Origin: Piscicola geometra | Lineage: Eukaryota > Annelida > Clitellata > Hirudinida > Piscicolidae | Length of the DNA: 64,000 nucleotides | Reading direction: 5' to 3' | Assembly (NCBI GenBank): GCA_943735955.1 | Contig: OX030960.1 | Span: forward strand, 3,550,233 to 3,614,232 | Shown: positions 30,101 to 42,500 of the stretch, piece by piece | How the letters are laid out: the number at the start of each line of letters is the position of its first letter | Position numbering within the stretch: the stretch's first letter is position 1 | The notes under the pieces: model-generated | The model's database searches: none | What the model was told of the DNA's origin: nothing | What the model saw: the letters and a program-made list of their open reading frames with translations, nothing else | Made by a program: the position numbers and the translations under genes

Positions 30101-33100
30101 TTTTTAAATACTTAAAGCTGCTGACGTTAAAAGTCGCACAGCGAAATATTTTCCACCATACTTCTCTATATTAAGACAAATTACTTTTCAGAGCATTTCT
30201 GCTGTCAAAAATTTTAATTTCATAACAACTGGTCATTTGCATTAAAAAAAAAATATATAATATTTCAAGTGCTAGAGGATGAGGGAGCACGTGCCTCCAA
30301 CTCTCCCTGCTTCCTATCTCCCTCGGATCCACGCCGGTTAAATGTTTAAAAGAAATTCTATTTAGTTCAAATAGAACTTTTTCAAATCGATAAACCCTAT
30401 TTTAAAGTTCAATTGTATTTTAGCTTCGAGTGACCAGGCCATAACACTTCCTAATTGAAAATCAAATGAATTTTTGCAAAGCCCAATGCTCTTTGCAACC
30501 GAATTTTCTATAGAGTTGTTTCTATAACCTGCGATTAGAAACTTGATTGAAGGGCGGTCTTGGTCGTTGGTTACAGTGTATTCAAAGTTAGAAGGGTTTT
30601 TGTGGATCATGATGCTGACTGGAGTGTCCGGAAAGGGTTTCGATTCATTTGAAAAAGAGGGTTGGGATAGTGATAGAATAGATGAATTGGAGGAAGATGA
30701 CGAAGGAGTCTGAACTCTGGTTTTGAATTCAGAAGCACCGTGCAGACATATATCTGGGAGGTTGGTAACTGCATTAAAAATAAGCCTTATCACTGTAGTC
30801 ATCATGATCATTTCCATCTACAAAATCCTCTATTAAATGTTTGAAACCAGCTATGAATTCATCAAAACCGAAGATTATAACGTATGAAATGAATGGATGC
30901 TCTGTGTATGTAAATTTTCGCATACTCTTCCGTGTTGGGAAATTTTATTTAAGATCTCACTTATTTGCTTACTTGCAAGTTCGTGTACTTCATGGCTTAT
31001 ATTCAATTCTTTCAAAACTTAGTTATTTAAATAAGTTTTTCATTGAAGAAATCAAACTTTTTGACGAACCTTTATCTTCTCCGGTTTCTCCTGCGTAGAA
31101 ACGTTTGTTGGCCCAATTAGTTGAACTAAAAAAGAATGGTTTTTTGAGAACCACATCAGCCATTTTCACTTTTTCTGAAAGATGTTTGACGTTGAACCGG
31201 GAGTGAGCTGCGGGTCCTTCAAGCGGTGATGTCGTGCTATGCTTTGGTGTTTCAGTAGAGGTTGAAGGTTCGATGGGTTCTGAAGAGAGGTGTCGTTGAT
31301 CAATGACTGGCTCAACGGAGTACGACCATTTTTCATCGGCAAGATGTACTTTCAAAAAAAGATTTTTATGGAAAGAAGATAAGCCGCTGTGGTGGTGCAC
31401 TGTGAGAAACTGGTTCTTGAAGCTGCCTTCTAGCACGCTGTCAACTTCGTCTACCTTAGAAATTGTTTTTTTAATTAAGATTTTTATCATTTATGTGGTA
31501 TGAATTACTTATGAAATGAAAATCAGATAAAGATGAAAAATTAATTAACTGAAAAACTAATTAAAGAATACAAAGCAAACAAAGAAGGCAAATTAATTAT
31601 TCGAACAAATAAAGAAAGAAACTTTGAAACAAATGTGATATTTTCTATTTGAAGCATACTTTAACGTCTCTGGTGAAACGTTCGGTTTCAAAGTTAATCT
31701 TCTGAATGGTGAGGTAGAACCACAGTCGGTAGAAAATGTGGGAGGGAGGCTGATGGAGGAGATGACATCGATACACGCCCTTCTCCACGTCAAATATTGG
31801 TTGGAGAGTGTAACGATACAAGGTTTCTTGAAAATAAAAATTAATTGTATAAATATAGAAGTAAATTACTATATTATTATTAGTTTTTTTTTCGTCTTTT
31901 AGAACACAAATGTGAAATAAATTCTTGATTGAAAACCTTTTTTTAAGTTTTACTAAGTGAATTGCTTTGATACATTCATCATTTTTCCATTCTTTTTTCT
32001 ATACACTTCAAAAACTAATTTTGTAAGCGTCTTAAATTGTTATCAAAATAAATAAAAGTTTTATTTCATTGGAAATAGCTTCAAACATAAATACTTAATG
32101 CAGTAAAACTATTTTTTAAAGTAAGAAGTTTTAAATTTATTTTAACAAATATTTATTCAAGAATTTAAAAAGTGTATTGAAACAGTGTCGTTCTCGAAAT
32201 AAGCATCTTATATCTTTTGACAGCTTGTAGCTTAATTGTGTTATTTTGAAGGATTTAGTTAATCAAATTTGAATTTTTTAAGAAAAAAATTAAATCTGAA
32301 GTTTTAAAATATATACTGGACTGGAACAGAATTCAAAATGAACCGAATTAGAGCCATATTTATTTCATGAATAAAAAATCTTTTGACTACTGAAATTTTT
32401 TTTCCTTTTATTCAGCTGATTGTATTGGTTATTCAATATAAATATCTTTTTAATCTTACTTATTTTCTTTTTTAAGCTAAAGAGAATCTTTGCTATTTGT
32501 TGGAGCTTGAAGCTCACTCGGGTATATAGTTTTTGTATTCGCAAGTTCAATAATATTTATTCATTATACCTATTTTTTTTTAAACTTTTTTAATTCTGAA
32601 AGACTGAAACAAATTATAAAATCGTGGGATTTTTCTCAAGCAAACGACACTCATCATCAAAATGATGTCTGCAGTCATTTGGAACGTCAAGTGTCATCTG
32701 TTTCAATTCCATTCAATTTAAAGACGTGTCATTTTTCAATTCCTTTAAAGACCTTAATTTAATATTTGAAGGTAATTAACTTTTATAACACCTCCAGTTT
32801 CACACTATTCATTTAAATTTAATTAAATCAGAGTTTTTCTCTAAAAAATTGCTAATGAAAGAAACGACAATTTATCTGAGCAATTAAATCAGTCTGCCAT
32901 AAATTAGCAAAGCACACAAACAGTTCACAACGGACCTTTGCTACATTTGCGAGTTTTCCTCCAGCACGGGTTTCCTCTTAGAGCCGTGCATGCTTCATGG
33001 CAGTGCTGGTCCATGCAGGAGTCGACTGTGGCTGGAATTGAGGCGTTGGACAGAGTTTTAGTGCAAAATATGAAAAGAGAGAAAAATAGTCTAACTACTT

Positions 33101-36100
33101 AGATAAATGCCAGGACAATGTAGATGGATGGTAAATATGAAGAGTTATTTATTGTTGCTCAAGTAATCATCTATCCAAAGATGTATTAAGGTATAATTGA
33201 AGGATTTTAATAGGAAGGCATTCTTCAAGGAATAATAGTACATACGTGAATTATTATCTTGTTTTTCGTCAAATTAAACTACTTCATTCAAAAGCAACGT
33301 TGTAAACTCCGAATATGATTCGCTCATACGATACGCTGAGCACATTTATGTTCTCTTTAAGACGACACATTAAAAATATATTTTTTGAAGATTTATCTGA
33401 AAACTTGTGCATGGCGATGGTGTAATGGTTCAGACTTCAGCTCGTTACTCACGACAAGTTTGATTCCTGTCATCGTCTAGTAGCTAACGATGAGAGGACT
33501 GTGGAACCGCCTGGAAAACAAGAAGCACAAGGAACCTTCATGTAAAGACGAGTGTCTACTCATGTAAGAGCCTACGAGGACGTGTTAATAGCACTGAGAT
33601 ATGCCGGAGAAACAAAAATTTGAAAGCTAAGTGATTTTTTGAAGCAAATTGTTCATCGTGGATGACTGGATTGAGATTATTGGCATTATATGGAGATTTA
33701 CTTTCTAACTTAGTATTTATTTACTAAAAACTAAAAACTAGAAAAATCGATTTACCGCAAGTTTATAACATTGAAAAAAAGGATTTTAGATTAATGGACG
33801 TAGCATTTCAATGGAAAGCAGCAAAATAACCTATGCATTATTAAGCAGAAGACTTTTATTTTCGTCTCCATTCACTCGCGCAAGAATGATAGCCAATGAA
33901 ACTTTTTCTCTCATTTGTCCACCATAATTTCGAGACTTTATTACATCATTCACCAGCTTTCAATTGTATTATCCACCATCCGTAAATTAACCCTTCCTGC
34001 ATTCTCCATAACTTAATTTTTTTTATTCTCAAGATTTTTTAAAACAAAAAATAGCAAACACTACTCACCCGTATCAGAACACTTTTTCTCGGAAAGTTTT
34101 TCTTGACATCTTTGCACCATTATTGCGCAGGAATTTGTGGCCTCTTCGATGCTTTCGATGCTTTTGTGTGGTCGCATGTTGAAGACATCTCGCAGGAAGG
34201 AACCCCCTCCACGGCAGTACAAGCTATTGGCTATTGTCTTTTCCTGTAGGATAAAAAGCTGGCGTGTTGTGCCTTTTTATTAGTTTGCATTGGTGCATCG
34301 GCAAACGCAGATTGCATGCATAACGCTTTATTTAAACTCTTTTTGAATGAGTCGGTTAAATGGATAGATTGAAAATATTTGGAATAATTCCATTACGCTC
34401 TCTTTTGGGAATTACTTTGAGTAAATGAACAACCAACCGTAAATTTATATTTAGAAGTCTATTTGAACATTTGAAACTATAAAGTGTATAATGTAAAAAT
34501 GAAGAATAAGCCTTAAAAAACATTTTTTTATTACTGCCGAATCAATTAATAAATATGTAGCGATTAAACCTGTGGGCGTTGCATCGTTAAACTTCGTTAA
34601 ATAGAACACATTTTCGACTGCGTCTTAATAAACATGATTCATCTCACAGTCAATGAGGCACTTCGTTTAAATGATAATTTCCCATTTTCTGCAAATTTTA
34701 TTTTATTTTGCTTTTTCGATCTATCTTCCGAGCTTTGTGAATAAATTAACGGTAAACAAAGCTTATGGCCCAATTGAATCGCCAGCCTAAATCAATGAAA
34801 AAAACTCTATAGGAAACCAAAGGCTAATTTTTTTAATATTTAATAGACGATTATAAAAAAGTTCATTTTTATTTTTTATATTTCTTTTTGAAATAATAGT
34901 GTAAAAAAACATAAATTTATTCTTTGAAATACTATCCCGTCGTAAAACAAACTACGACAAAGAAGACTAATGTTGTAAATAAATTACAAAATAATTAATT
35001 TAAAAATTCTTTAACATTTTTAATGGGCTTAGGCGTTTCTATAATTACTTTTAAGAATGTTACTTCTGTCAGAAAAAGGATTGCTAATTGCGATTATTTG
35101 TTTTTCAAACAAAATCTTGAGAAAATGACATGTGGAAAAAAGACGGGAGAGCAGATGCAAAGATGGATAAGAGATGATAAAAATTTCCGTAAAAATGTCC
35201 GTGAAAAGGATAATGGAACAGCTGAAACACTGATGAGGAAAAGATAACGAGGATCAAGTGATTGGTATATAAGTTTTCAATGAAATATTTAGTAGCCACA
35301 AAAGCTTGTATTGGTGTATTTGATTACAGCGAAGCATTCTTTCTCTTTTTTTAATTTCGCTTCGCAGATGTTTTTGCTTCTCTATTAACGAGCCGTTTAT
35401 ATGGACGGCAGTGCTTAGCATTAGGAACATTTGTTCGCCATTCAAACCCTATAATTGAACTTAGCAACTTATAAATATTAACTCGAGAGAAATATTCTGC
35501 TTTTTTTGTAATTTTCAAAATTGAATTTTAACATTTTTTAAATAGGGTTTTATGCTCATTCAGACATTTTAAAACCGAAACAAGTGATTTTTTAACGCTC
35601 TAGTTGGTCTTTGAAAAAACGTCAAACTTTTCCAGTATAATTTGTGTTTAGAAATTTTTGATGGAGATTTGAATAGTTTAAAAAAACCTGAGTGATTTAT
35701 TTACTTAATTTTCTTTCGACAGTAGCATAACCAGTTTCTGAACAACCTTCACACCCTCAGTCAAGCAAATCTCAAAGCTTCAGAAATGAATTGGCTCAGA
35801 CTTCAAGCTAGCTCCAATTCCTTCAAACCGAATATTCCGGGTTTTTCTCCCAGTCTGACTATAAATACGTATTTTTAATACTTTAAAAATCCAATAATTT
35901 TGGAAAAATTCTTTTTCTACTTTACAGAATATTTAACTTTTGCATTTCCTGCTTTTTGCACTTCTATAAAAAATAAATTATACATCAGAAACAGTTAGAG
36001 TTATTGCATCAAAAAAACTAAAAAGCGTTTATAAAACTTTTGCATTCTTGAAATCAATGAAAAGTCCAATTACATAAATAGTCAAGAGGGAAATGATGCC

Positions 36101-39100
36101 TCAAACCTCCGTTAAACTTATAACTTTTACATTTAAAACGAATAATTAAAATTTGTTCAAAATACCACGTAAGGTAACAGCTCCCTGGACATACATTTAG
36201 CTTCATATGTGAGAGTCCCACTCATGAATAATTTAATATTGCATTTGTAGACAAGTGTTTTCGCTTTAACGCTCTTGACACATTTCCGTATACATTTACT
36301 CTTAATCTTTACAGTTGGTTTAAATGGTTCTGTTTCCGTTATTATTATGCTTTTTGATTGTTTTTTTCCGACAAAATATTTTATTTATGATGTTTTCGTT
36401 TTTGGGCTAAGCGGAAAAAAATGAGTGCTTTTCTATTTTTTAAAAATATTTTAGATAACAATAGAGAACGAAAAGGCAAAACGAAGCCAGTTTCACTGTT
36501 GAAAACTATTTCTCATTTTTCAAATTTTATTTTTTTGTAGCTTTTATTATATTTATATATTATATTCAATGAAAATAAAATTTATTTAAAAAACGCAAAA
36601 TTATAAAGTCATGTTAGTCAAAAAGTTCATTAATTGCTACCCTCTTTGTTGCATAGTATCGTTTTAAAGAAATTTTTCACGTGTATTTATTTGCATAGCA
36701 CTTAAACAAAAAAAGTACCTGCAAAGCCGTGGAATCTGCGACGACTGACCTTCTTAGTTTGATACTTTTCTTAGATGCTTTCTTTTTGATCCAACAATTT
36801 TTATTCGATAAAATTTTGTCTTTAATCTTGACTTTTTTGTTAACAAATTCTCTGGAATGTTCTTCTAGATACTTAAAGGAGATCTTATATGGGCTTTTAA
36901 GTCTCTTAAATTCATTAAGAATCTTATTTTTGCCTTTAAAATGTAACGGCTTTTGAACTGCCATTCTTTTTGTGGAAACGTCAAGCTTCCCAATATTCTC
37001 TGTCGGATTAAATTTGCACGTAGATGCTTCAGATTTTATAGAAAAAATACTTTTTCTACGTTTCATAAATCTTTGTTCAGTGAGGTACTTATATAAAACA
37101 TCTCTACAATATGTTTGATTCAATTGTGCTTCATGGGCGTTGCCATCATTGCGAAACCTCTCATTTGCTAGCCATGGTGTTATAGTGCTGCTGGGCTGCC
37201 TAGTTCTTTTTTTAGTCCATGGAAGGCCTGTTTTATTGCCTGGTAGATAATGATGTTTTGTGACCTGATGCCTTTTTATATTCACATTGTAATCCTTGTT
37301 TTTATTTCCAGTTCTTGCTTGTGATTCTTTTTGGTATGAATTAATTTGAAAGTTTAGCTTGCGATCTTTCTTTGTTTCATTTGCACCAAAGCTTTTGATA
37401 ACTTCTGTTTTTACTTTCTTGAAACTAGTTGCTGCATGTTCCCCTTCCCTCATCTCATCCTTTCTTTTTCCAACCCTATTTATACCTCGAACCTTTTTGT
37501 TCATATCTCTTCCATCAGAATCTGAACTTCTCACTGGTCTTCTGGCAGCAGGTGCTTCCTTGAGAGGTAGCAATACATCAGGTGAGAGCTGGTCCAGGCT
37601 TTGACAACTTTTATTTTCCATCATTTCCAACGACAATGTATGAGCGTCTGGCACCAGATATCTGAAAAAAATTCTAATTAATATGAATCTAACAAACACT
37701 TTAAAAAGCACTCAAGCGGCTGATAATTAGCTGGTAATATGGACTCATGGAAGTTGACCTGCAGAACTGTTGCGTGAGATTGCTGAATAGAGGAACGATG
37801 TGTTTCATGTGGACGCTGTTGAGAACAAAGTCGTTTTCGGCTCTGTGGAATGCGTCGGTGAAGGTGGGCAGGATGCTGGAGTGGGTGATGCCAACGTTGA
37901 GTCGAATGCTGTTGCTTCTGAAGAAGAAAAAGTCGAAAGGTCGTTGCGTGAGGAAGTGAGTGGTCGACAGACTGTTGGCGGTGTGCAAATTCTCCATGAA
38001 TACGTTCCTTGATGTGTTCACCTTCAGTCCTATGATTGTTTATGACTTTAAAACAACTTTCAAAAAGTAGCCAAGGTTTTTACAATTATTTTATTGAACA
38101 TATGTCAATAAGAAATTTAACAGCAAAATGTTTACTTTTTTTTTTCTTGCTAGGCTTGTATCGTCCTGCTGTGAGTTAAAAAAAGTATAATTAGCTTTTT
38201 TTCTAAAAATATAGTGAACGGGCAGTCGATTTTAAAGCGACTCTTGGCTTGACCAACGGATAATGTTTCTAGGTTCAAATGCAACCGATGCGCTCATAGC
38301 CCATAGGCGCAAATTTAAAAAATTTCAGCTAATGTGGCCTAAAAGTCTGTTCGGGATGTAATCCACTATAATAGTGCTTGTTAATATTATTCATTTTATT
38401 TTTAATAAAAACGATCATAATTCCAATAATGCTAACCATCCATAAAGTCTCGTACAGCCTGTTTGAATGTTGACTCGTTAGTAATTTCTTTTTGCTTCTT
38501 TTCATTCGTCTCTTTTGTGGCCTTTCCTGATTAAATATTGCCTTTAAAATGAATTTTGTAAATAATTATATCCAATTCTTTTTTTCCTTAAGTATATAAG
38601 TTTGTAGATACAGGAATAAAAAAAACGAATATTTTAAGGCATTAATGCTCTAAAATAAAATAGTTTACCATGAAGCCTTGAATTAATTTTTTACTAAATT
38701 ATTTCAACTATGCTCATTAATTATTCAATTTTCCTCTATATAATATATTTAAATTGAATCACCCCTAACTCAATAGCCGAAAGCAAAGGCATTCTTTAAA
38801 GTTACTGTCAATGAATCCTTATAATGGCATGTTCATAGTTGCAAAAGGAACACAATCTTGATCATAATTCACCTTTATCGGTGCCAATGCACCATTTTTA
38901 TCAGTTCTAACACATATTATCAAATTTATCTTTTTCATCTAACTTTTCAATTTTAAATAATTTTTTCAAATCTTCTCTTCCAATAGCTATTTCAACCTTT
39001 CAAATACAAGATTCATCGAAAAAGCTCTTAATTTAGTGTTTCAGTGCATGAGACATCCAGGAATAGTTGGAATGCAGGAGCGACACAGTGACTGAATTGA

Positions 39101-42100
39101 TGACAGCCATTGCGCTTGTTGAAATTTCGCTAATGACTTCAATGTGGTTACTCATTTAAACCTTGTGTTTTAAAGGCGTTTTAAAATAATTGATTATAAA
39201 CTCTAATATTGTTTAAACATCTTAAACTTATAAACGCTTTTCAGGTTTTTAAATATAGGAACCACTAAATCTAAAACATTAGTTAAGAGAATTTTTAAAG
39301 CCTTTATTGTTGGTGTAGCAGTTAAAGATGTTCGTGGGGAAGACTTGTGAGCAGTTAATGGCCTTGGCTCTGATGAGAACATAAATCTGCCATCTTATTG
39401 CATTTTTTCGTTTTTTTTCTTTGTTTCATTAATAATTAATTTGAATTAATTGAATAAAAATATTTGTTCACAAACACTGCCTTTGGCTTGAATTTATAGC
39501 GATTAGCTTGATTAAATTCATCCTCGAGATAGCAATAAACTTACTACATAACTTAAAATGTTAATCAGAACTAATAAACTAAAGTAGATATTCTAAGAAT
39601 TTTTTTTGTAAAAAAGTTATTTTAGCTTTTTACAATTTTTTCATTTGTTAACAACCTGTTGATTCAATAAATGAATTTTTAATCAGTTTTTTAGGACACT
39701 TGTAGTATGTTTTAAATTTGCATGTAAATGTTTGTGGCTTTTTATTAATTCTTATTATTTTTCTTAGATTGTTTTTAAAAAATAACTTACATACTTTGGA
39801 AATTCAAAAAAAGTTCTAAAACTTCAAGCTTTAAGATGAATGAAAGAAATAAATATCTACCATAAGTATTACTTTTTAATCCGTTAATAACACTGCACAA
39901 AGAGGATATCAGGCGGATCTGCAAGAAAGATATTAAAGCAGTAAATTTCTAATTTCGGTGTGAATGTTATGCCAGCCTGTGTCTTGCCTTGTGTGATGGA
40001 AGCTTTCTCCGCAATGAAACTTGAATACGTGTCCCAATAATTAACTTTACGCATGTTTGGAAATACCTTAATACTTTAATGCTAATTGTTTATTCGGATA
40101 TGTTAATGTAAAAAACTCATTGGAAAAATTCTTGGCAGGTGTGAATAAATGAAAAAACACACTGATTAGTATAGCTTTTGATTAAGAAAGTAAAACATAG
40201 GCCGGTTTCCTTGGTGAGCAAGTTGGGCGAGTTAGAATACTTTGGCAATTGGTTCAATTATGCAGTGGTTCCTGCCTTTAGCAAACACTCAAGCGACGAA
40301 CTTCCACGCAAACATGTTCGCTATGAAGTGCTCGCAATTAAGTAACAAACAGTGCCTTATGTTTGCGCCGTTTATTGCCCTTCTATTGTTTGCTGCGGTC
40401 GCCGTGCTCGAAGCACTGTGTCTCATGCAAATAAAGTTTTTAATGCAGATATTCACATGCGAATTCTGCTCCACGGTAATGAACGAACTGATCACGTGTG
40501 TATGAGGTGTCCTCGCACGCAGACTCGCTAATTGAAGACAATGCTTTTCCATTTATATTTCATGTGTCATAAACATTAGATGGCATGTTGCCATTAATTC
40601 TGCAATGCATATACATTCCTAGAAGCATCGTTTTTAAAACTTTGCCGCATAATGCATTATCATTACTTTTTTCTCATGACATTTATCTAGATAATTTTCA
40701 ACGTTATTTTTCATATCTTTGCTTTTTATTTATCATCATAAAATTTTTAAAGTAGAAAAAGTAGTAGTAAACTGTTTTCCAATCTTGAGATAAAATTAAC
40801 GGTTGTTTTTCTCATTTTGTTTCCAAAACGTTTAACCATCAGTTGCCTTAAGCACACGGGCCAGAGCTTTACGATGGAAACGTTTGGAATGTGCATCAGA
40901 CACTTAAACATCACTTCTATCTCACAAGGCCTTTAATGCTTCTCGAATTTGAATAATCCAGATAATTTTTGTTCCAAGCATCTCCGACCATTCTTTCTCC
41001 AATTTATAAAAGCTTCACCTAACTCACACTTTTGTATTTTCATGATTTGAATTTTCAAATAGCCTTGCCGCGCAAGTATTTCTTTTAATTTCTTAGTTGA
41101 TCGCAACGTACAACACCCATGATGACGCCTCTAACGCTTTAGTCTCATGAATTCTATGGTCTTCGCCTCTAGTTTTCATTCAAACATGTCGTAAAATTTT
41201 TATCTTTTGATTGTATTACAAAGATTAGAAATAATTTATTGAAATTGAATTTGTTACGTTATTTACCGTTTTTATCTCACTGTAACATCAAGAGCAATAA
41301 GAAAATAATCTATTTGGTACTCTTATATTTGAAAGATAAAATAAAATAGAACATTTTTTGATGTTTTCAATGTTTATTAACTATAGTTTCGACACTTCAC
41401 TGCAGATATTTCACTCATGTGAAGCAGAAGTACGTACTGTCGTAGAAAAGAAAACCGGTTCAAAAGATTTTGAGTTTTGAAATCAGTATGGCCTCAATTT
41501 TAAGTTTTATGCTATACTTTGGTTTATAAATAGATTTTTTAAAACAATTATTTATTTATTTTTTCTATTTAAAAAAATTAATGAATGTAAAGCACCCCAT
41601 GCGGACTACCTCCAAAAAGAAAATCTTCACAGAAAAACCCGGTCTTCAGGAATGGAAAATTAGCAGAATTTTCAAATTTTGTTTCAGATGAAGACAAAGA
41701 GGGTTTGTATGAAGATGTTATGAATGAGGGTGATTTAGGAAAAAAAACAGCCTTTGATGAATTAAGAACAAGCTCAGACGGGGAATTAAAATAGGCGAAT
41801 GATTCATTTGTAGGAGACTCAAATGAATAAGAGATTGAATGCGAAATAGGATGAAAAGAATAAATGATGATGAAAGCGATTTGTGCAATGAGCCATAAAA
41901 GAAGTATTAAAGCGGTGAAGAGGGTGAGGGATAGCCAGACTGACTCCTTCCTTATGCTTTTTGTGATAGGAAGGAGAGAAGAAGAGGATTGAGGGAGGGT
42001 CGGTGACTGAAGAACGTGTGTGGGTGAAGTGAAGAAGGGAGTTTGTGAGTTGGATTGAGGCCTTGAAGCTGAGGCTTGGGCTTGCAGGTAGAGTGTTGTT

Positions 42101-42500
42101 TCTGAAAAAGAGGTTGGGTTCAGTTGCTGTGGAAGCGTGTTTGCTTGAAGAAGTTGTGAGGCATTTTTTGGATGATTTGATTGGAGGAATGGATATTGAG
42201 AAAACGCTGATTGTTTTTGATGAGTTTGTTGGTGATTATGCGAAGGGTTTGTTGCAATAAATCTCTGAAAGTTAGTAGCAGTCAAATCAAGCAAAAAGTC
42301 TTTTGTGAATTCATCGCACTCGTGGCGAGGTCTCTGCTCGTATTGCACTTTATGTCGTTTCATCGTTTTAATATGATTATTCCACAAAAACACAGCGTCG
42401 ATATGTAATCGTTTGGTGTCCAGTGCCTTCCGCATCAGTGCTCGCATCCGAGCCACAAGGCATGGCATGAGCCTTTGCTGGTCCACATGCTCTTGTATAT
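24175..42500 (-). CDS. Unrecognised large multi-pass membrane protein gene (exon chain)
   Basis: I do not recognise this protein. Minus-strand exons linked by good splice sites and matching phases: 41610-42500, 37759-38029, 36719-37661, 34069-34243, 32936-33031, 31660-31826, 31070-31454, about 30446-30768 (donor unsure), 29398-29539, 28691 down to at most 27145, then at most 27018-25862, and 24896-24175. Links among the last three are unresolved. The first exon has a Ser/Gln/Pro-rich region followed by a hydrophobic segment (WLSLTLFTALILLLWLIAQI) and NES sequons. The 34069-33031 exons hold a Cys-rich module (CMDQHCHEACTALRGNPCW). Beta-rich segments follow, then in the 28691 exon two hydrophobic segments (VCLFLLSSFLLLSVNAVCLF and FLLILSYLIYSMALGVFLSL). 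Later exons add WWILKAVLLVMDLMLTLYRL and IIIMTLVVSVVLSFAVIL. The C-terminus is Lys/Asp/Asn-rich. Together this suggests a receptor- or channel-like protein of over 1500 aa. It could be two genes. Confidence 0.55.
29698..29729. other. Perfect 14-bp hairpin
   Basis: TGTTCTTTAGCATG (29698-29711), loop TTTG, then CATGCTAAAGAACA (29716-29729). The stem is a perfect 14 bp. It sits in an intron of the unrecognised membrane protein gene. Confidence 0.85.
33413..33615 (+). mobile_element. tRNA-derived SINE
   Basis: Positions 33413-33477 resemble a degenerate tRNA. GGCGATG pairs with CATCGTC as an acceptor stem (one G-T), GTAATGGTT is A-box-like, and the loop TTTGATT in AGTTTGATTCCTG is B-box-like with a 4/5 paired stem. 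About 130 bp of non-tRNA body follows, ending in an A-rich stretch near 33608-33615. The anticodon stem is poor, so it is not a working tRNA gene. It lies in an intron of the large membrane protein gene. Confidence 0.55.
38213..38300 (+). mobile_element. Possible tRNA-derived SINE fragment
   Basis: Contains AGGTTCAAATGCAACC, a close match to a Pol III B box, about 60 bp after a possible A-box region. It is otherwise degenerate. No clear tail or target duplication was found. Confidence 0.3.
40240..40520. other. Less AT-rich block open on both strands
   Basis: A roughly 280-bp island of balanced base composition in AT-rich intronic DNA. ORFs of 87 codons occur on both strands, neither with recognisable domains; the plus ORF has a hydrophobic run. 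It contains an octamer ATGCAAAT near 40426. It may be a conserved non-coding element or an unrecognised exon. Confidence 0.3.

Noticed and set aside
33413..33477. Functional tRNA gene
   Set aside because: The anticodon stem has only about three pairs and the T stem has a mismatch; better explained as a SINE head.
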